64,000 nt of DNA from Mycolicibacterium neworleansense (lineage in GTDB: Bacteria; Actinomycetota; Actinomycetes; Mycobacteriales; Mycobacteriaceae), in assembly GCF_001245615.1 (NCBI RefSeq), contig NZ_CWKH01000001.1, positions 3,188,792-3,252,791 on the forward strand, read 5' to 3'. Of this stretch, positions 17,068 to 25,663 are shown piece after piece. Under the pieces are notes generated by a model that saw only the letters and a program-made list of their open reading frames with translations, did no database searches and was not told the DNA's origin. Within the stretch, counting starts at the first letter, position 1. Every line of letters begins with the position of its first letter. The position numbers were made by a program, and so were the translations under genes.

Positions 17068-18690
17068 ATGACCGACAATGCCCTGGCCACTCCCGCCGCC
17101 AACACCCCGCAAGCTGCCAAGATCTCCGCCGAGGCGGCCCGTCGCCGTACCTTCGCCGTCATCAGCCACCCCGACGCCGGTAAGTCGACGCTGACCGAGG
17201 CGCTGGCGCTGCACGCCCGGGTGATCACCGAGGCCGGCGCGATCCACGGCAAGGCGGGCCGGCGCTCCACCGTGTCGGACTGGATGGAGATGGAGAAGGC
17301 CCGCGGCATCTCGATCACATCGACCGCGCTGCAGTTCCCTTACCGCGACTGCGTCATCAACCTGCTCGACACCCCCGGTCACGCCGACTTCTCCGAGGAC
17401 ACCTACCGGGTGCTGACCGCGGTGGACTGCGCGGTCATGCTCATCGACGCCGCGAAAGGCCTTGAGCCGCAGACCCTCAAACTGTTCCAGGTGTGTAAGC
17501 ACCGCGGCATCCCGATCATCACGGTGATCAACAAGTGGGACCGCCCGGGTCGGCACGCGCTGGAGTTGATGGACGAGATCCACGAGCGGATCGGGCTGCG
17601 CACCACTCCGCTGACCTGGCCGGTGGGTATCGCAGGGGATTTCAAGGGCGTGATGGATCGCCGGGAGAACAAGTTCATCCGGTTCACGCGTACCGCGGGT
17701 GGCGCCACCGCGGCGCCCGAGGAACACATCGCCGCCGACGACGCCCACGCTGCCGCCGGGGACGACTGGGACACCGCCGTGGAGGAGTCCGAGCTGCTGT
17801 CGGCCGACGGGTCCGACTACGACCGCCAGACTTTCCTGTCCGGCGAATCCTCGCCGGTGCTGTTCACCTCGGCCGCGTTGAACTTCGGTGTCAACCAGCT
17901 GCTGGACGTGCTGGTGGAGTTGGCCCCGGCGCCCAGCGGCTCGCTCGATGTCGACGGGAACCGCCGGGCGGTGGACTCGCCGTTCAGCGCGTTCGTGTTC
18001 AAGGTGCAGGCCGGCATGGACTCCTCGCACCGCGACCGCATCGCGTATGCACGCGTGGTGTCGGGGACGTTCGAGCGCGGCGACGTGCTCACCCACGCCG
18101 CGACCGGCAAGCCGTTCGTCACCAAGTACGCGCAGTCGGTGTTCGGTCAGCAGCGCTCGACGCTCGACGACGCGTGGCCCGGCGATGTGATCGGGTTGGC
18201 CAACGCCGCGGCGCTGCGCCCCGGCGACACGCTGTACCGCGACATCCCCGTGGTGTATCCGCCGATCCCGAGCTTCTCCCCCGAGCATTTCGCGGTGGCC
18301 CGCGGCACCGATCCCAGCAAGCACAAGCAGTTCCGCAAGGGCATCGAGCAGCTCGAGCAGGAAGGCGTCGTGCAGGTCCTGCGCTCGGACAAGCGCGGCG
18401 ATCAGGCGCCGGTGTTCGCCGCGGTCGGGCCGATGCAGTTCGAGGTGGCCGCCCACCGGATGGCCACCGAACTCAGCGCGCCGATCTCGCTGGAGAACCT
18501 GCCCTATCAGGTGGCGCGGGTCGTCCGCCCCGAGGACGCCGAGTTCGTGAACCGTCAGGTGTCCTGTGAGGTGTTGACCCGGTCCGATGGCGTCATGCTC
18601 GTGCTGTTCTCCACTCCGTGGCGACTGGAGGGCTTCCAGCGGGACAACCCCGACATCAAGCTCGGGTCACTGGTCGCCGCTGAGGGCTGA
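17068..18690 (+). CDS. prfC: Peptide chain release factor 3
   Basis: This is a 540-residue translational GTPase that recycles RF1/RF2 from the ribosome after termination. The G domain shows FAVISHPDAGKSTLTEAL (G1), the switch region RRSTVSDWMEMEKARGISIT, LLDTPGHADFSEDTYR (G3) and VINKWDRPGR (G4, NKxD). After this come domain 2 and the RF3-specific C-terminal domain (LPYQVARVVRPEDAEF). ATG 17068 is the only start with the correct N-terminus, and the long upstream extension overlaps the divergent LOG gene. It is complete, with about the usual length. Confidence 0.95.
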   Translation: MTDNALATPAANTPQAAKISAEAARRRTFAVISHPDAGKSTLTEALALHARVITEAGAIHGKAGRRSTVSDWMEMEKARGISITSTALQFPYRDCVINLLDTPGHADFSEDTYRVLTAVDCAVMLIDAAKGLEPQTLKLFQVCKHRGIPIITVINKWDRPGRHALELMDEIHERIGLRTTPLTWPVGIAGDFKGVMDRRENKFIRFTRTAGGATAAPEEHIAADDAHAAAGDDWDTAVEESELLSADGSDYDRQTFLSGESSPVLFTSAALNFGVNQLLDVLVELAPAPSGSLDVDGNRRAVDSPFSAFVFKVQAGMDSSHRDRIAYARVVSGTFERGDVLTHAATGKPFVTKYAQSVFGQQRSTLDDAWPGDVIGLANAAALRPGDTLYRDIPVVYPPIPSFSPEHFAVARGTDPSKHKQFRKGIEQLEQEGVVQVLRSDKRGDQAPVFAAVGPMQFEVAAHRMATELSAPISLENLPYQVARVVRPEDAEFVNRQVSCEVLTRSDGVMLVLFSTPWRLEGFQRDNPDIKLGSLVAAEG

Positions 18691-18707
18691 TCGGTTCCGT
18701 TCCCGAC

Positions 18708-19259
18708 TCAGTTGTCGTCGATCCTTCCGCCGCCCTGGAATACGATGCGCCAGGTCCGCGACGGGTGGTCATCACAGGTGAATTGCAGTGCGTCGACGTT
18801 GTTTTCGGTGCTCACCCCACCCGCGATGGTCAGGCACTTGCGGGTTTGGACATTGCGGATCTGATAGGTCCCGTCGCCCTGGAAGTCGAGTATCCAACGG
18901 CGTGACGGGTGATCGTCGCAGTTGAACTGCAATGCGCGCACGTTGTTTTCCGTGCTCACCCCACCGGCGATGGTCAGACACTTGTTGGTTTGCACATTCC
19001 TGATCTGCACGGTGCCGTCACCCATGTCGTCGAGCATCCAGCTGCGGGACGGATGGCCGTCACAGTCGAACTGCAGTGCCAGCACGTTGTTCTCCGTGCT
19101 CACCCCACCGGCGATCGTCAGGCACTTGCCGGTTTGGGTGTTGGCGAGCAGGGCTTTCCGAGACCCGGCCTGCGCCGCCGGCCCGAACATCAGACCGACC
19201 GCACACACGCCCGTGAGGGCCACGCCGGCGAATGCACGCCGGGCTGTCGAAGCGTCCAT
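18708..19259 (-). CDS. Secreted ricin-type beta-trefoil lectin
   Basis: This is a 183-residue exported protein with a signal peptide (ARRAFAGVALTGVCAVGLMF, cleavage near AAQAG), followed only by a beta-trefoil. Three repeats of 48 residues each contain KCLTIAGGVSTENNV...ALQF-C-D-HPSR-W. At DNA level the shared block recurs every 144 bases (18808, 18952, 19096), so the copies arose by tandem duplication and remain very similar. CLTIAGG and QF.C are typical QxW/ricin-B carbohydrate-binding signatures, with the final QxW replaced by R-x-W. No catalytic domain is attached. ATG 19259 is preceded by a GGGG ribosome binding site. A glycan-binding role is inferred. Confidence 0.85.
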   Translation of the reverse strand: MDASTARRAFAGVALTGVCAVGLMFGPAAQAGSRKALLANTQTGKCLTIAGGVSTENNVLALQFDCDGHPSRSWMLDDMGDGTVQIRNVQTNKCLTIAGGVSTENNVRALQFNCDDHPSRRWILDFQGDGTYQIRNVQTRKCLTIAGGVSTENNVDALQFTCDDHPSRTWRIVFQGGGRIDDN

Positions 19260-19402
19260 GGCATTACCCCTGTGTTGACTCGTTTGTCGGGCACGGACGG
19301 TTTCACTCCTTGGCGTAAATCCGCCGCGTATCCACAGAGTGACGAGCAGCACGGTGCGGCCACACGCGTAGCCGACTACCTGATTCGTCGGCGGCTGATC
19401 CG

Positions 19403-20491
19403 TCAGCCCCACCAGAACGAGGCGGCGATGACGCAGTACAGGGCGATCAGTGCCGCGCCTTCCAACCAGGTGGATTCGCCGTCGAAGGCGATGATCGCGG
19501 CCAAGATGACGGCGACCAGCAGGGCGACGATCAGCATCGGCCCGAACACCAGGGTCAGCGAGGCCAGCCCGAAGATCTGACTCACCAACACCAGCACCGG
19601 TGCCAGCACCAGCGCGATCTGGATCGGGCTGTTCAGGATGATCGAGAAGGCGTACTCCGACTCGTTTTTGGCGGCCAGTTGCACACCGACGACGTTCTCC
19701 ACCGCGTTGCCGGCGATGGCCACGATCACCAGACCGGCGAATGCCTGCGAGATGTGCAGCGAGTCCATCGCCGGTTCCAGCGCGGCAACGAACCAGTCCG
19801 AGACGAACGCCGCCGCCCCGCCCGCGATGGCCAGCATGCCGATCGCCAATCCGACCGGCCACCGCGGTGCCTCCTTGGCCGGCTGCGGCACCGGGTCACT
19901 GGTCTTGGTCTTGTCCCGGCTCAACGAGTACGGCAACGACAGCCCGAACAGCACCAGCAGGACGACCGACACGATCATCGAGAAGGACACTTCGTGTTCG
20001 GAGGCGGGAGCGTGCACCTCGTGCGCGATCGAGGGAATCGCCATCGCGGTGACCGACAAGACCATCAGCACCAGGATGGTGCGGACCTGGGCCGAGCCAA
20101 GTTTCTGTGGGCCGTGCTTCAATCCACCGACCAGGAACGCCAAGCCCAGCACCAGCAGCAGATTGGCCAGGATCGAGCCGATCAGCGCGGCCCGCACCAC
20201 GTCGACCAGTCCGGCCTTGAGGGCGAAGATGCAGATGAACAGTTCGGGCAGATTACCGAGGGCGGACTGCAGCACCCCGGTCGCGCCGGGGCCGAACCGG
20301 TCTCCGAGTTGATCGACGGCCAGGCCCACGACCGAGGCCAATACGGTGACTGCCAGCGCACTGACGACGAAGCCGACCAGGTGCGGCCAGCCGCCGTAGT
20401 GGGACAGCCCCGCGACCACACAGATGGCCAGGCCACCGAAGATCAACAGCTTGTCGGATCGGATGAGCGCCGTCCCCATGCGCGTCATCAT
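19403..20491 (-). CDS. CaCA-family cation exchanger (Ca2+/H+ antiporter type)
   Basis: This is a 362-residue membrane protein with about 11 hydrophobic segments in two homologous halves. Each half carries the CaCA alpha-repeat with its acidic residue: LQSALGNLPELFICIFALKAG in the first and VIVAIAGNAVENVVGVQLAA in the second. GN.PE and GNA.EN are the ion-binding motifs of ChaA/CAX exchangers. A soluble linker (RDKTKTSDPVPQPAKEAPR) separates the halves. The start is ATG 20491 or 20488. The longer open frame to 20674 runs antisense into the next gene's tail and is rejected. Confidence 0.85.
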   Translation of the reverse strand: MMTRMGTALIRSDKLLIFGGLAICVVAGLSHYGGWPHLVGFVVSALAVTVLASVVGLAVDQLGDRFGPGATGVLQSALGNLPELFICIFALKAGLVDVVRAALIGSILANLLLVLGLAFLVGGLKHGPQKLGSAQVRTILVLMVLSVTAMAIPSIAHEVHAPASEHEVSFSMIVSVVLLVLFGLSLPYSLSRDKTKTSDPVPQPAKEAPRWPVGLAIGMLAIAGGAAAFVSDWFVAALEPAMDSLHISQAFAGLVIVAIAGNAVENVVGVQLAAKNESEYAFSIILNSPIQIALVLAPVLVLVSQIFGLASLTLVFGPMLIVALLVAVILAAIIAFDGESTWLEGAALIALYCVIAASFWWG

Positions 20492-20525
20492 GTCACTTCG
20501 GCCCCGTTCCAAGGCCGAACCAGGG

Positions 20526-22832
20526 CTACCCCTGCAGCGCGTCGGCCGCCGGGCCGAGGTCGAGGAATACGGTCTCCCCGTTGGCGTCGTCGAGCCCGTC
20601 GTTGTCGGTGACCACGTACAGGTTCTGGTTGCCGGCGATCGCGAAGCCCTCGACTTTCTCCTGCACGTAGCCATTGGGGGCCTGCAGGTCGGGCAACAGG
20701 TTGCGGGCCAAGGTCTTCGGCAGCACCCGGGGCTTTTCGGTAGAGGTCACGCCTTGGCCGTCGGGAATCGCCACCCGGTACAGCGCCTTCACCCGCGCGT
20801 CGGGGCCGTTCAGCTTGTCGCGTTCGAGAATCAACAATTCACCGTTGTGGACGGCGATCTCGGACACTCCGACCCAGTCATCCTTGGTGCTGGTGGGCTC
20901 CAGCTGATAGCCAAACCACTCCCACTTGTCCTCGGCCGGGGTGTAACGCCCAAGGCGGACCACGCCTTTCGGATCGGACTTGAGCTCACGTTGCAGCGCC
21001 ACCCAGACCGAGCCTCCGTCGACAGCGACCCCTTCGAGACCGTTGCTGCCGAGTTGTGCCGCAATGTCTTTGGGCAAGGGCACCCGCTTTTCGATCTTGC
21101 CGTCGGCCGCGACGTAGACGATCTGGTTACCCGCGCCGTCTTCGCCTTCCACCGCCAGCACGAATCCACCGTCGGGGCGGGCGGATACACCCTCGGTGTC
21201 GAGGGCCAGGGGCTTGCCGTCCTCGGTGACCGGCAGCGCGGTGTCGATCAGGGCCGGCTTCTGGCTGACGTCGACACCCAGGATGCGGGCCGGGCCGTAG
21301 GCGATGTCGGTGGCGGTGTAGAGCCGGTTGGCGTCGTTCGGGTCCGCCGTCAGCGCGCCGAGCGCTCCCCATCCGATCGGCGCCCCGTCGACGTCGCGAG
21401 AGACGATGGAGGGAAAGTCCGGTTTGCCTGTGGTGGCGAAGGATTCGCCATAGCCGTAGAGGTTGACCGACGCCCGCACGCGGTTCTCGGCATCGTCGGA
21501 CTCCGACGAAATCGCCAGCAGGTTGCGCGACGGGATCGGCAGGACGCCCTCGGGGCCCGGTGTGGTCGGCAGGATCTGCCGGAACCTCGGCGCGGCCGGT
21601 TCGCTGACGTCGTAGACCGCGACGAAATTGCTGCGTTCGGAGGCGATCAACGCAGTGGGTCGCCCACCGATGGTGGTGATGGCCAGGCCTTCTGGCTCGG
21701 GCCCCTTGGATTCCGTACGGCTTTCGATGTGCAGGCCGGTGCGCACCGCGAGCTGTTCGAGGGAGTTTCCGGCGTCCCACACCACCTCACCGGTGTTGGC
21801 GTTGAAGATCGTCCAGCCGCGGGTGCCGCCCTTCCAGTCGCCTTCGTTGGCGGTGGCGAGGTAGTCGTCATGGATCCAGCCGATGGCGTCCGGCTCGCGC
21901 GGAGTGTCGGGGATCGACCCGGTCTGGTCGATCGCGTCGTCCTCTTTGGTGTCGATGCGGTCGACGGATTGGCCTCCAGCGCCGAAGATCTTGGTGACGG
22001 TGCCGGTGTGGCCGTCGATGACGGCGATGCCGTTGTTCTCCTGCAGGGTCACCGCGACCTGGCCGCGGGAGTTGATGCTGACGTATTCCGGTTCCAGATC
22101 TTCGGGGGTGTCCAGGCCCGCCTTTCGCGCGGCTTCGACGTCGAAGTCGACCTTGCGAGGCTTCCAGGTGTTCGGTGCACCGGTGAGGTCGATGAGTTGC
22201 ACGAAACCCGTTGGCGGCTGCGGCAAATCACCTTCCTCCTTGCCGGGCGGGGTGAATTCCTCATCGCGCTGGTTTTCCATGGCGATCGCGGCGAAGGAGC
22301 CGTCAGGGCTGATGGCGATCGAATCCGGCTGGCCGCCCAGGTCGACGCTGTGCACGCGGGTGCGGTCGCTGACCCGGACGATGTCGACGCGGCCTGACGG
22401 GTGCGCGAAGTCGCCTCCGGTGGTGTCGACGACGACCAGGACGACGTCTTGTACGGCGGCCACCGAGGTGGGCTGGTCGTCTTTGTGGCCCAGCTCCGCG
22501 AGCGAAAGGGTGCCCTTGCCAACCGGTTTGGCTGGGTCTTTGATGTCGACGAAGCCGATGCGCTTGGCGGCGGCGTCGGTGTATATGACGGTGTTGCCAT
22601 CGGGAGTGACGGTGGAGATCTCGGCGACGGTTTCTTTGTCTACCGGATCTTCGGCCGGCTTGTTGAGATACACCGGGTAGGTGGCGGTGCGGTGGTAACG
22701 GTCCGGGTCGGGAAGGTTCCAGTCGATCGGCGAGGTCGCGTTGGGGGTCTGCGGCTTCTGGTCCTCGCCGGTGCAGCCTGCCAGGATCAGCGCTGCCGCG
22801 GTGGTCACCGCTGCGGCCCGTGCCGTTCTCAT
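20526..22832 (-). CDS. Phytase-like/esterase-like beta-propeller lipoprotein
   Basis: This is a 768-residue exported lipoprotein with lipobox LILAGC near residue 19. The body is rich in beta-propeller-like repeats: ISPDGSFAAIAMENQRDEEF resembles YVTN/choice-of-anchor blades. The C-terminal 350 residues match the PF13449 phytase-like (esterase-like) family, for example EGVAVDGGSVWVALQRE, YKVEGFAIAGNQNLYVVTDNDG-type and RPDGGFVLAVEGEDG. Activity is not established for most of this family. Calcium-dependent phosphoester hydrolysis is only a possibility. It probably faces the periplasm. Confidence 0.75.
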   Translation of the reverse strand: MRTARAAAVTTAAALILAGCTGEDQKPQTPNATSPIDWNLPDPDRYHRTATYPVYLNKPAEDPVDKETVAEISTVTPDGNTVIYTDAAAKRIGFVDIKDPAKPVGKGTLSLAELGHKDDQPTSVAAVQDVVLVVVDTTGGDFAHPSGRVDIVRVSDRTRVHSVDLGGQPDSIAISPDGSFAAIAMENQRDEEFTPPGKEEGDLPQPPTGFVQLIDLTGAPNTWKPRKVDFDVEAARKAGLDTPEDLEPEYVSINSRGQVAVTLQENNGIAVIDGHTGTVTKIFGAGGQSVDRIDTKEDDAIDQTGSIPDTPREPDAIGWIHDDYLATANEGDWKGGTRGWTIFNANTGEVVWDAGNSLEQLAVRTGLHIESRTESKGPEPEGLAITTIGGRPTALIASERSNFVAVYDVSEPAAPRFRQILPTTPGPEGVLPIPSRNLLAISSESDDAENRVRASVNLYGYGESFATTGKPDFPSIVSRDVDGAPIGWGALGALTADPNDANRLYTATDIAYGPARILGVDVSQKPALIDTALPVTEDGKPLALDTEGVSARPDGGFVLAVEGEDGAGNQIVYVAADGKIEKRVPLPKDIAAQLGSNGLEGVAVDGGSVWVALQRELKSDPKGVVRLGRYTPAEDKWEWFGYQLEPTSTKDDWVGVSEIAVHNGELLILERDKLNGPDARVKALYRVAIPDGQGVTSTEKPRVLPKTLARNLLPDLQAPNGYVQEKVEGFAIAGNQNLYVVTDNDGLDDANGETVFLDLGPAADALQG

Positions 22833-22925
22833 TCGCCACCCTCTTCAGTTGTGCCGGTGCGTCGCACGAGCTTGACGCGCACAGGTGACTGACAGGGGTT
22901 GCCCAGGTGAACGGACGGCAACGGG

Positions 22926-23330
22926 TTAAAGCGGCGCCGACAGCGGTCCCAACACCTGGCACTGCGGGGCGATCTCGGCGATACCCATCCAACCGCCGCA
23001 TGCCCGGCCGGTGGACACATACGTCGCGCCGGGTCGGTAGGGCGTCCGTATCTCGGCCGGTTGCGCTCCCCTGCCCTGATTGCATTGCACGGGTGAGGCA
23101 TTGTCCTGACGCTGCAGGCAGGCCACGCTGAACCGGGGATCTGCCGGTGCCCCACATGCAGTTGCCGTGACGGTGGCGCTGACCATGTCGGCGCCATCGA
23201 CGTACACGACAGCCGGTGGTGACAGCGTGAAAGCGCACGGCGGCGCAGGTTCGGCGTGGGCAGGTGTGGCGACGCCCACGAACCCCGCGATCACGACCCC
23301 TGACAACAGCACCAATCTGGCCCGAGCCAT
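22926..23330 (-). CDS. Secreted small cysteine-containing protein
   Basis: This is a 134-residue protein with a clear Sec signal (ARLVLLSGVVIAGFVGVATP, cleavage after AHA). The 110-residue mature part has six cysteines in an Ig-like beta pattern (PCAFTLSPPAVVYVDGADMV...VTATACG...ACLQRQ...QCNQGRG). Such spacing is common in small mycobacterial secreted proteins of unknown function. It lies 93 bases upstream of the phytase-like lipoprotein on the same strand, so co-transcription is possible. Confidence 0.75.
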   Translation of the reverse strand: MARARLVLLSGVVIAGFVGVATPAHAEPAPPCAFTLSPPAVVYVDGADMVSATVTATACGAPADPRFSVACLQRQDNASPVQCNQGRGAQPAEIRTPYRPGATYVSTGRACGGWMGIAEIAPQCQVLGPLSAPL

Positions 23331-23438
23331 GTGCGGATCATAGTTCTTTCGCGCGGCGTTGAGGTCTGAACGCGCATGTCGCGGAGGTGCGCGACCCGGT
23401 TATCGTAGAGGTAGATCAAGAGATGCGGAGCCACGAGA

Positions 23439-24422
23439 ATGACAGATTCCACCGCTCAGGGCTACGACATCATCGGCGACGTCCACGGGTGTGCCACTCA
23501 ACTGCAAGCATTGCTCGCCGAGCTCGGCTACCAGAAGGCCAGCAACACAAGCGAATACCGCCATCCCGAGCGCCAGGCCATCTTCGTCGGTGACCTGATC
23601 GACCGCGGTGATGAGCAATTGCAGGCATTGCAGATCGTCAAGGACATGGTCGAGGCCGGCAGCGCGAAGATCGTGATGGGCAACCACGAGTTCAACGCTC
23701 TGGCCTACGACACCGAGTGGCCGGTCGGCAGCGGCCAATACCTTCGCCCACGGTCAGCGAAGAACGCCAAGCAGCACGCGGCGTTTCTGGCGCAGGTCAC
23801 CGGCGCCGATCGGCGGCGATACCTGGACTGGTTCACCACCATTCCGCTGTGGCTGGACCTCGGCGGCCTGCGCGTCGTACATGCCTGCTGGCACCCGGAT
23901 TCGATCGCCGCCGTCGAAAAGCACTGTGGCTCAAGTACCCCGTTCCGCGACATCGCCCACCTGGTGGCGGCCACCGACAAGGCCCACCCGCTGTACCAGG
24001 CGATCGAGACACTGCTCAAGGGACCAGAGATCAGCCTGGTCGACCGCGACCAGCCCGAATACCACGACAAGGACGGTCATCCCCGGGCCAACGCCCGGAT
24101 TCGCTGGTGGCACAGCGAGGCCCGCACCCTGCGGGATATCGCTGAAATGGGCGGCAACTTCACGACGCCCACTGGTGAGCCCTACCCGCTGCTACCCGAA
24201 CTTGAGTTGTCAGACCGCGACCATACCTACGTCTACCCGCCGGGCGTGCCGGTGTTCTACGGGCACTACTGGCGGCAGCGTCCGGCCCAGCGCCTGCATG
24301 ACTGGACGGACTACACCGCTTGCGTGGACTTCAGCGCGGTGAAGGGCGGCGCGTTGACGGCCTACCGGTGGTCGGGTGAGACGCGGATCGACCCGGCCAA
24401 TTACGTGCCGTTGGTCTCCTGA
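23439..24422 (+). CDS. Calcineurin-like metallophosphoesterase (PrpE/ApaH type)
   Basis: This is a 327-residue cytoplasmic phosphoesterase. The metal-binding motifs are complete and in order: GDVHG (residues 13-17), VGDLIDRGDEQLQ, MGNHEFNAL and VVHACW. The late histidine is in FYGHYW. The order matches the PPP-type phosphatase fold used by diadenosine tetraphosphatase and bacterial protein phosphatases. The substrate cannot be assigned. Its 3' end overlaps the convergent mscS gene by 22 bases. Confidence 0.85.
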   Translation: MTDSTAQGYDIIGDVHGCATQLQALLAELGYQKASNTSEYRHPERQAIFVGDLIDRGDEQLQALQIVKDMVEAGSAKIVMGNHEFNALAYDTEWPVGSGQYLRPRSAKNAKQHAAFLAQVTGADRRRYLDWFTTIPLWLDLGGLRVVHACWHPDSIAAVEKHCGSSTPFRDIAHLVAATDKAHPLYQAIETLLKGPEISLVDRDQPEYHDKDGHPRANARIRWWHSEARTLRDIAEMGGNFTTPTGEPYPLLPELELSDRDHTYVYPPGVPVFYGHYWRQRPAQRLHDWTDYTACVDFSAVKGGALTAYRWSGETRIDPANYVPLVS

Positions 24423-25366
24423 CCACCGACGACGGCGTGAATGCGGCCCTGCGGGTACGGCAGGTTGATTCCGTTTTCGTCGTAGGCGCGCAGAATCTCG
24501 CGACGGAGCTTGCGCTGCACGGACCATTGGGCGTTCGGCCGGGTCTTCAGGGTCATCCGCAGCGTGAGCTGGTCGGCCGCCAGCGACTGCACGCCGAGCA
24601 TCTCCGGTTCACCGATGACCTTGCCGGACATCGACGGATCCGCGATGACATCGTGTGCGGCTTCGACGGCGACCTGCTCGGCGCGGTCCACATCCGCGGT
24701 CAACGCGACGGGCACCTCGACGCGGGCCACGGCATAGTCCTGGCTCATGTTGCCGACGCGGGTGATCTCGCCGTTGCGCACGTACCAGAGCGTGCCGTCG
24801 ATGTCGCGGACCGTGGTGATGCGCAGCCCGACGGACTGCACTTCCCCGGACACCTCGCCCAGGTCGACGTTGTCGCCGACGCCGTACTGGTCTTCGAGCA
24901 ACATGAAGACGCCGCTGACGAAATCGCGGACCAGATTCTGGGCGCCGAAGCCGATCGCGAGGCCGACCACACCGGCCGAGGCGATGAACGGTGCGATGTT
25001 GACCCCGAGCACGCTGAGAATCGCCAGCACCACCCAGACCAGCAGCACGATCGACACCGTGGACTTGAGGACCGACCCGATGGTCTGGGCCCGCTGCTGT
25101 CGACGTTCGGCCGCCCGGATCCCGTTGGTCGTCGCCGAGGCCCGATCACGCAGATAACGCAGCAGCGGCGGCTTTTTCGCTTGCCCTTCCAGCTCCGCGC
25201 TACTGGACTTCTTTGGCCTGCCGGTGGTGGCGCGGTCGATCGCACGATGCAGCAAAAACCGAATGATTAACGCGACGGCGACGTACGCCACGACCCTGAT
25301 GGGGACCTCAACGAGCCAATGTCGATTCGTTTCCGTCCATTCAAAAGCCTGGTTGTACACAGCCAT
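24401..25366 (-). CDS. MscS-family mechanosensitive channel
   Basis: This is a 321-residue small-conductance mechanosensitive channel protein. It has an N-terminal membrane segment (VVAYVAVALIIRFLLHRAI), a basic loop, and TM2 and TM3. Pore helix 3 is GVVGLAIGFGAQNLVRDFVSG, the Gly/Ala-packed MscS signature. The beta domain follows (VDLGEVSGEVQSVGLRITTV) and then the alpha/beta C-terminal domain. These channels open on osmotic downshift. ATG 25366 (MAVYNQAFEW) is preferred to an upstream start at 25438, which adds a basic stretch with no homologue pattern. Confidence 0.85.
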   Translation of the reverse strand: MAVYNQAFEWTETNRHWLVEVPIRVVAYVAVALIIRFLLHRAIDRATTGRPKKSSSAELEGQAKKPPLLRYLRDRASATTNGIRAAERRQQRAQTIGSVLKSTVSIVLLVWVVLAILSVLGVNIAPFIASAGVVGLAIGFGAQNLVRDFVSGVFMLLEDQYGVGDNVDLGEVSGEVQSVGLRITTVRDIDGTLWYVRNGEITRVGNMSQDYAVARVEVPVALTADVDRAEQVAVEAAHDVIADPSMSGKVIGEPEMLGVQSLAADQLTLRMTLKTRPNAQWSVQRKLRREILRAYDENGINLPYPQGRIHAVVGGQETNGT

Positions 25367-25663
25367 ATTTTCGACCGTACGACAGAACTGACGTACGCGT
25401 CGAATGCGCTGGGGCTTCTCACGTTTGGTGACGCTCAATTCGGCTCAGCGCAAGGCACATTCGATACCCCAGATATTGAGAGTCACATCTCCCGAGGTTG
25501 CCCGTCGCCAACGGCGTCGTGAACCAGGCCACGAGACTGGCAAGGCAGCCTTCTCACCCCAGCAAATGGTCGAGCGGTCCGTCACACCCGTGTCCGATCA
25601 TCCCGCGACAACGCGGCCCAGCGCCTACCGTTAGTCAGCAACTGCGACCGAGAGGATGCCGAG

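Noticed and set aside
18808..19110. CRISPR-like spaced repeats
   Set aside because: The 144-base periodicity is the coding repeat of the ricin-type lectin, with no conserved short repeat and spacer pattern.
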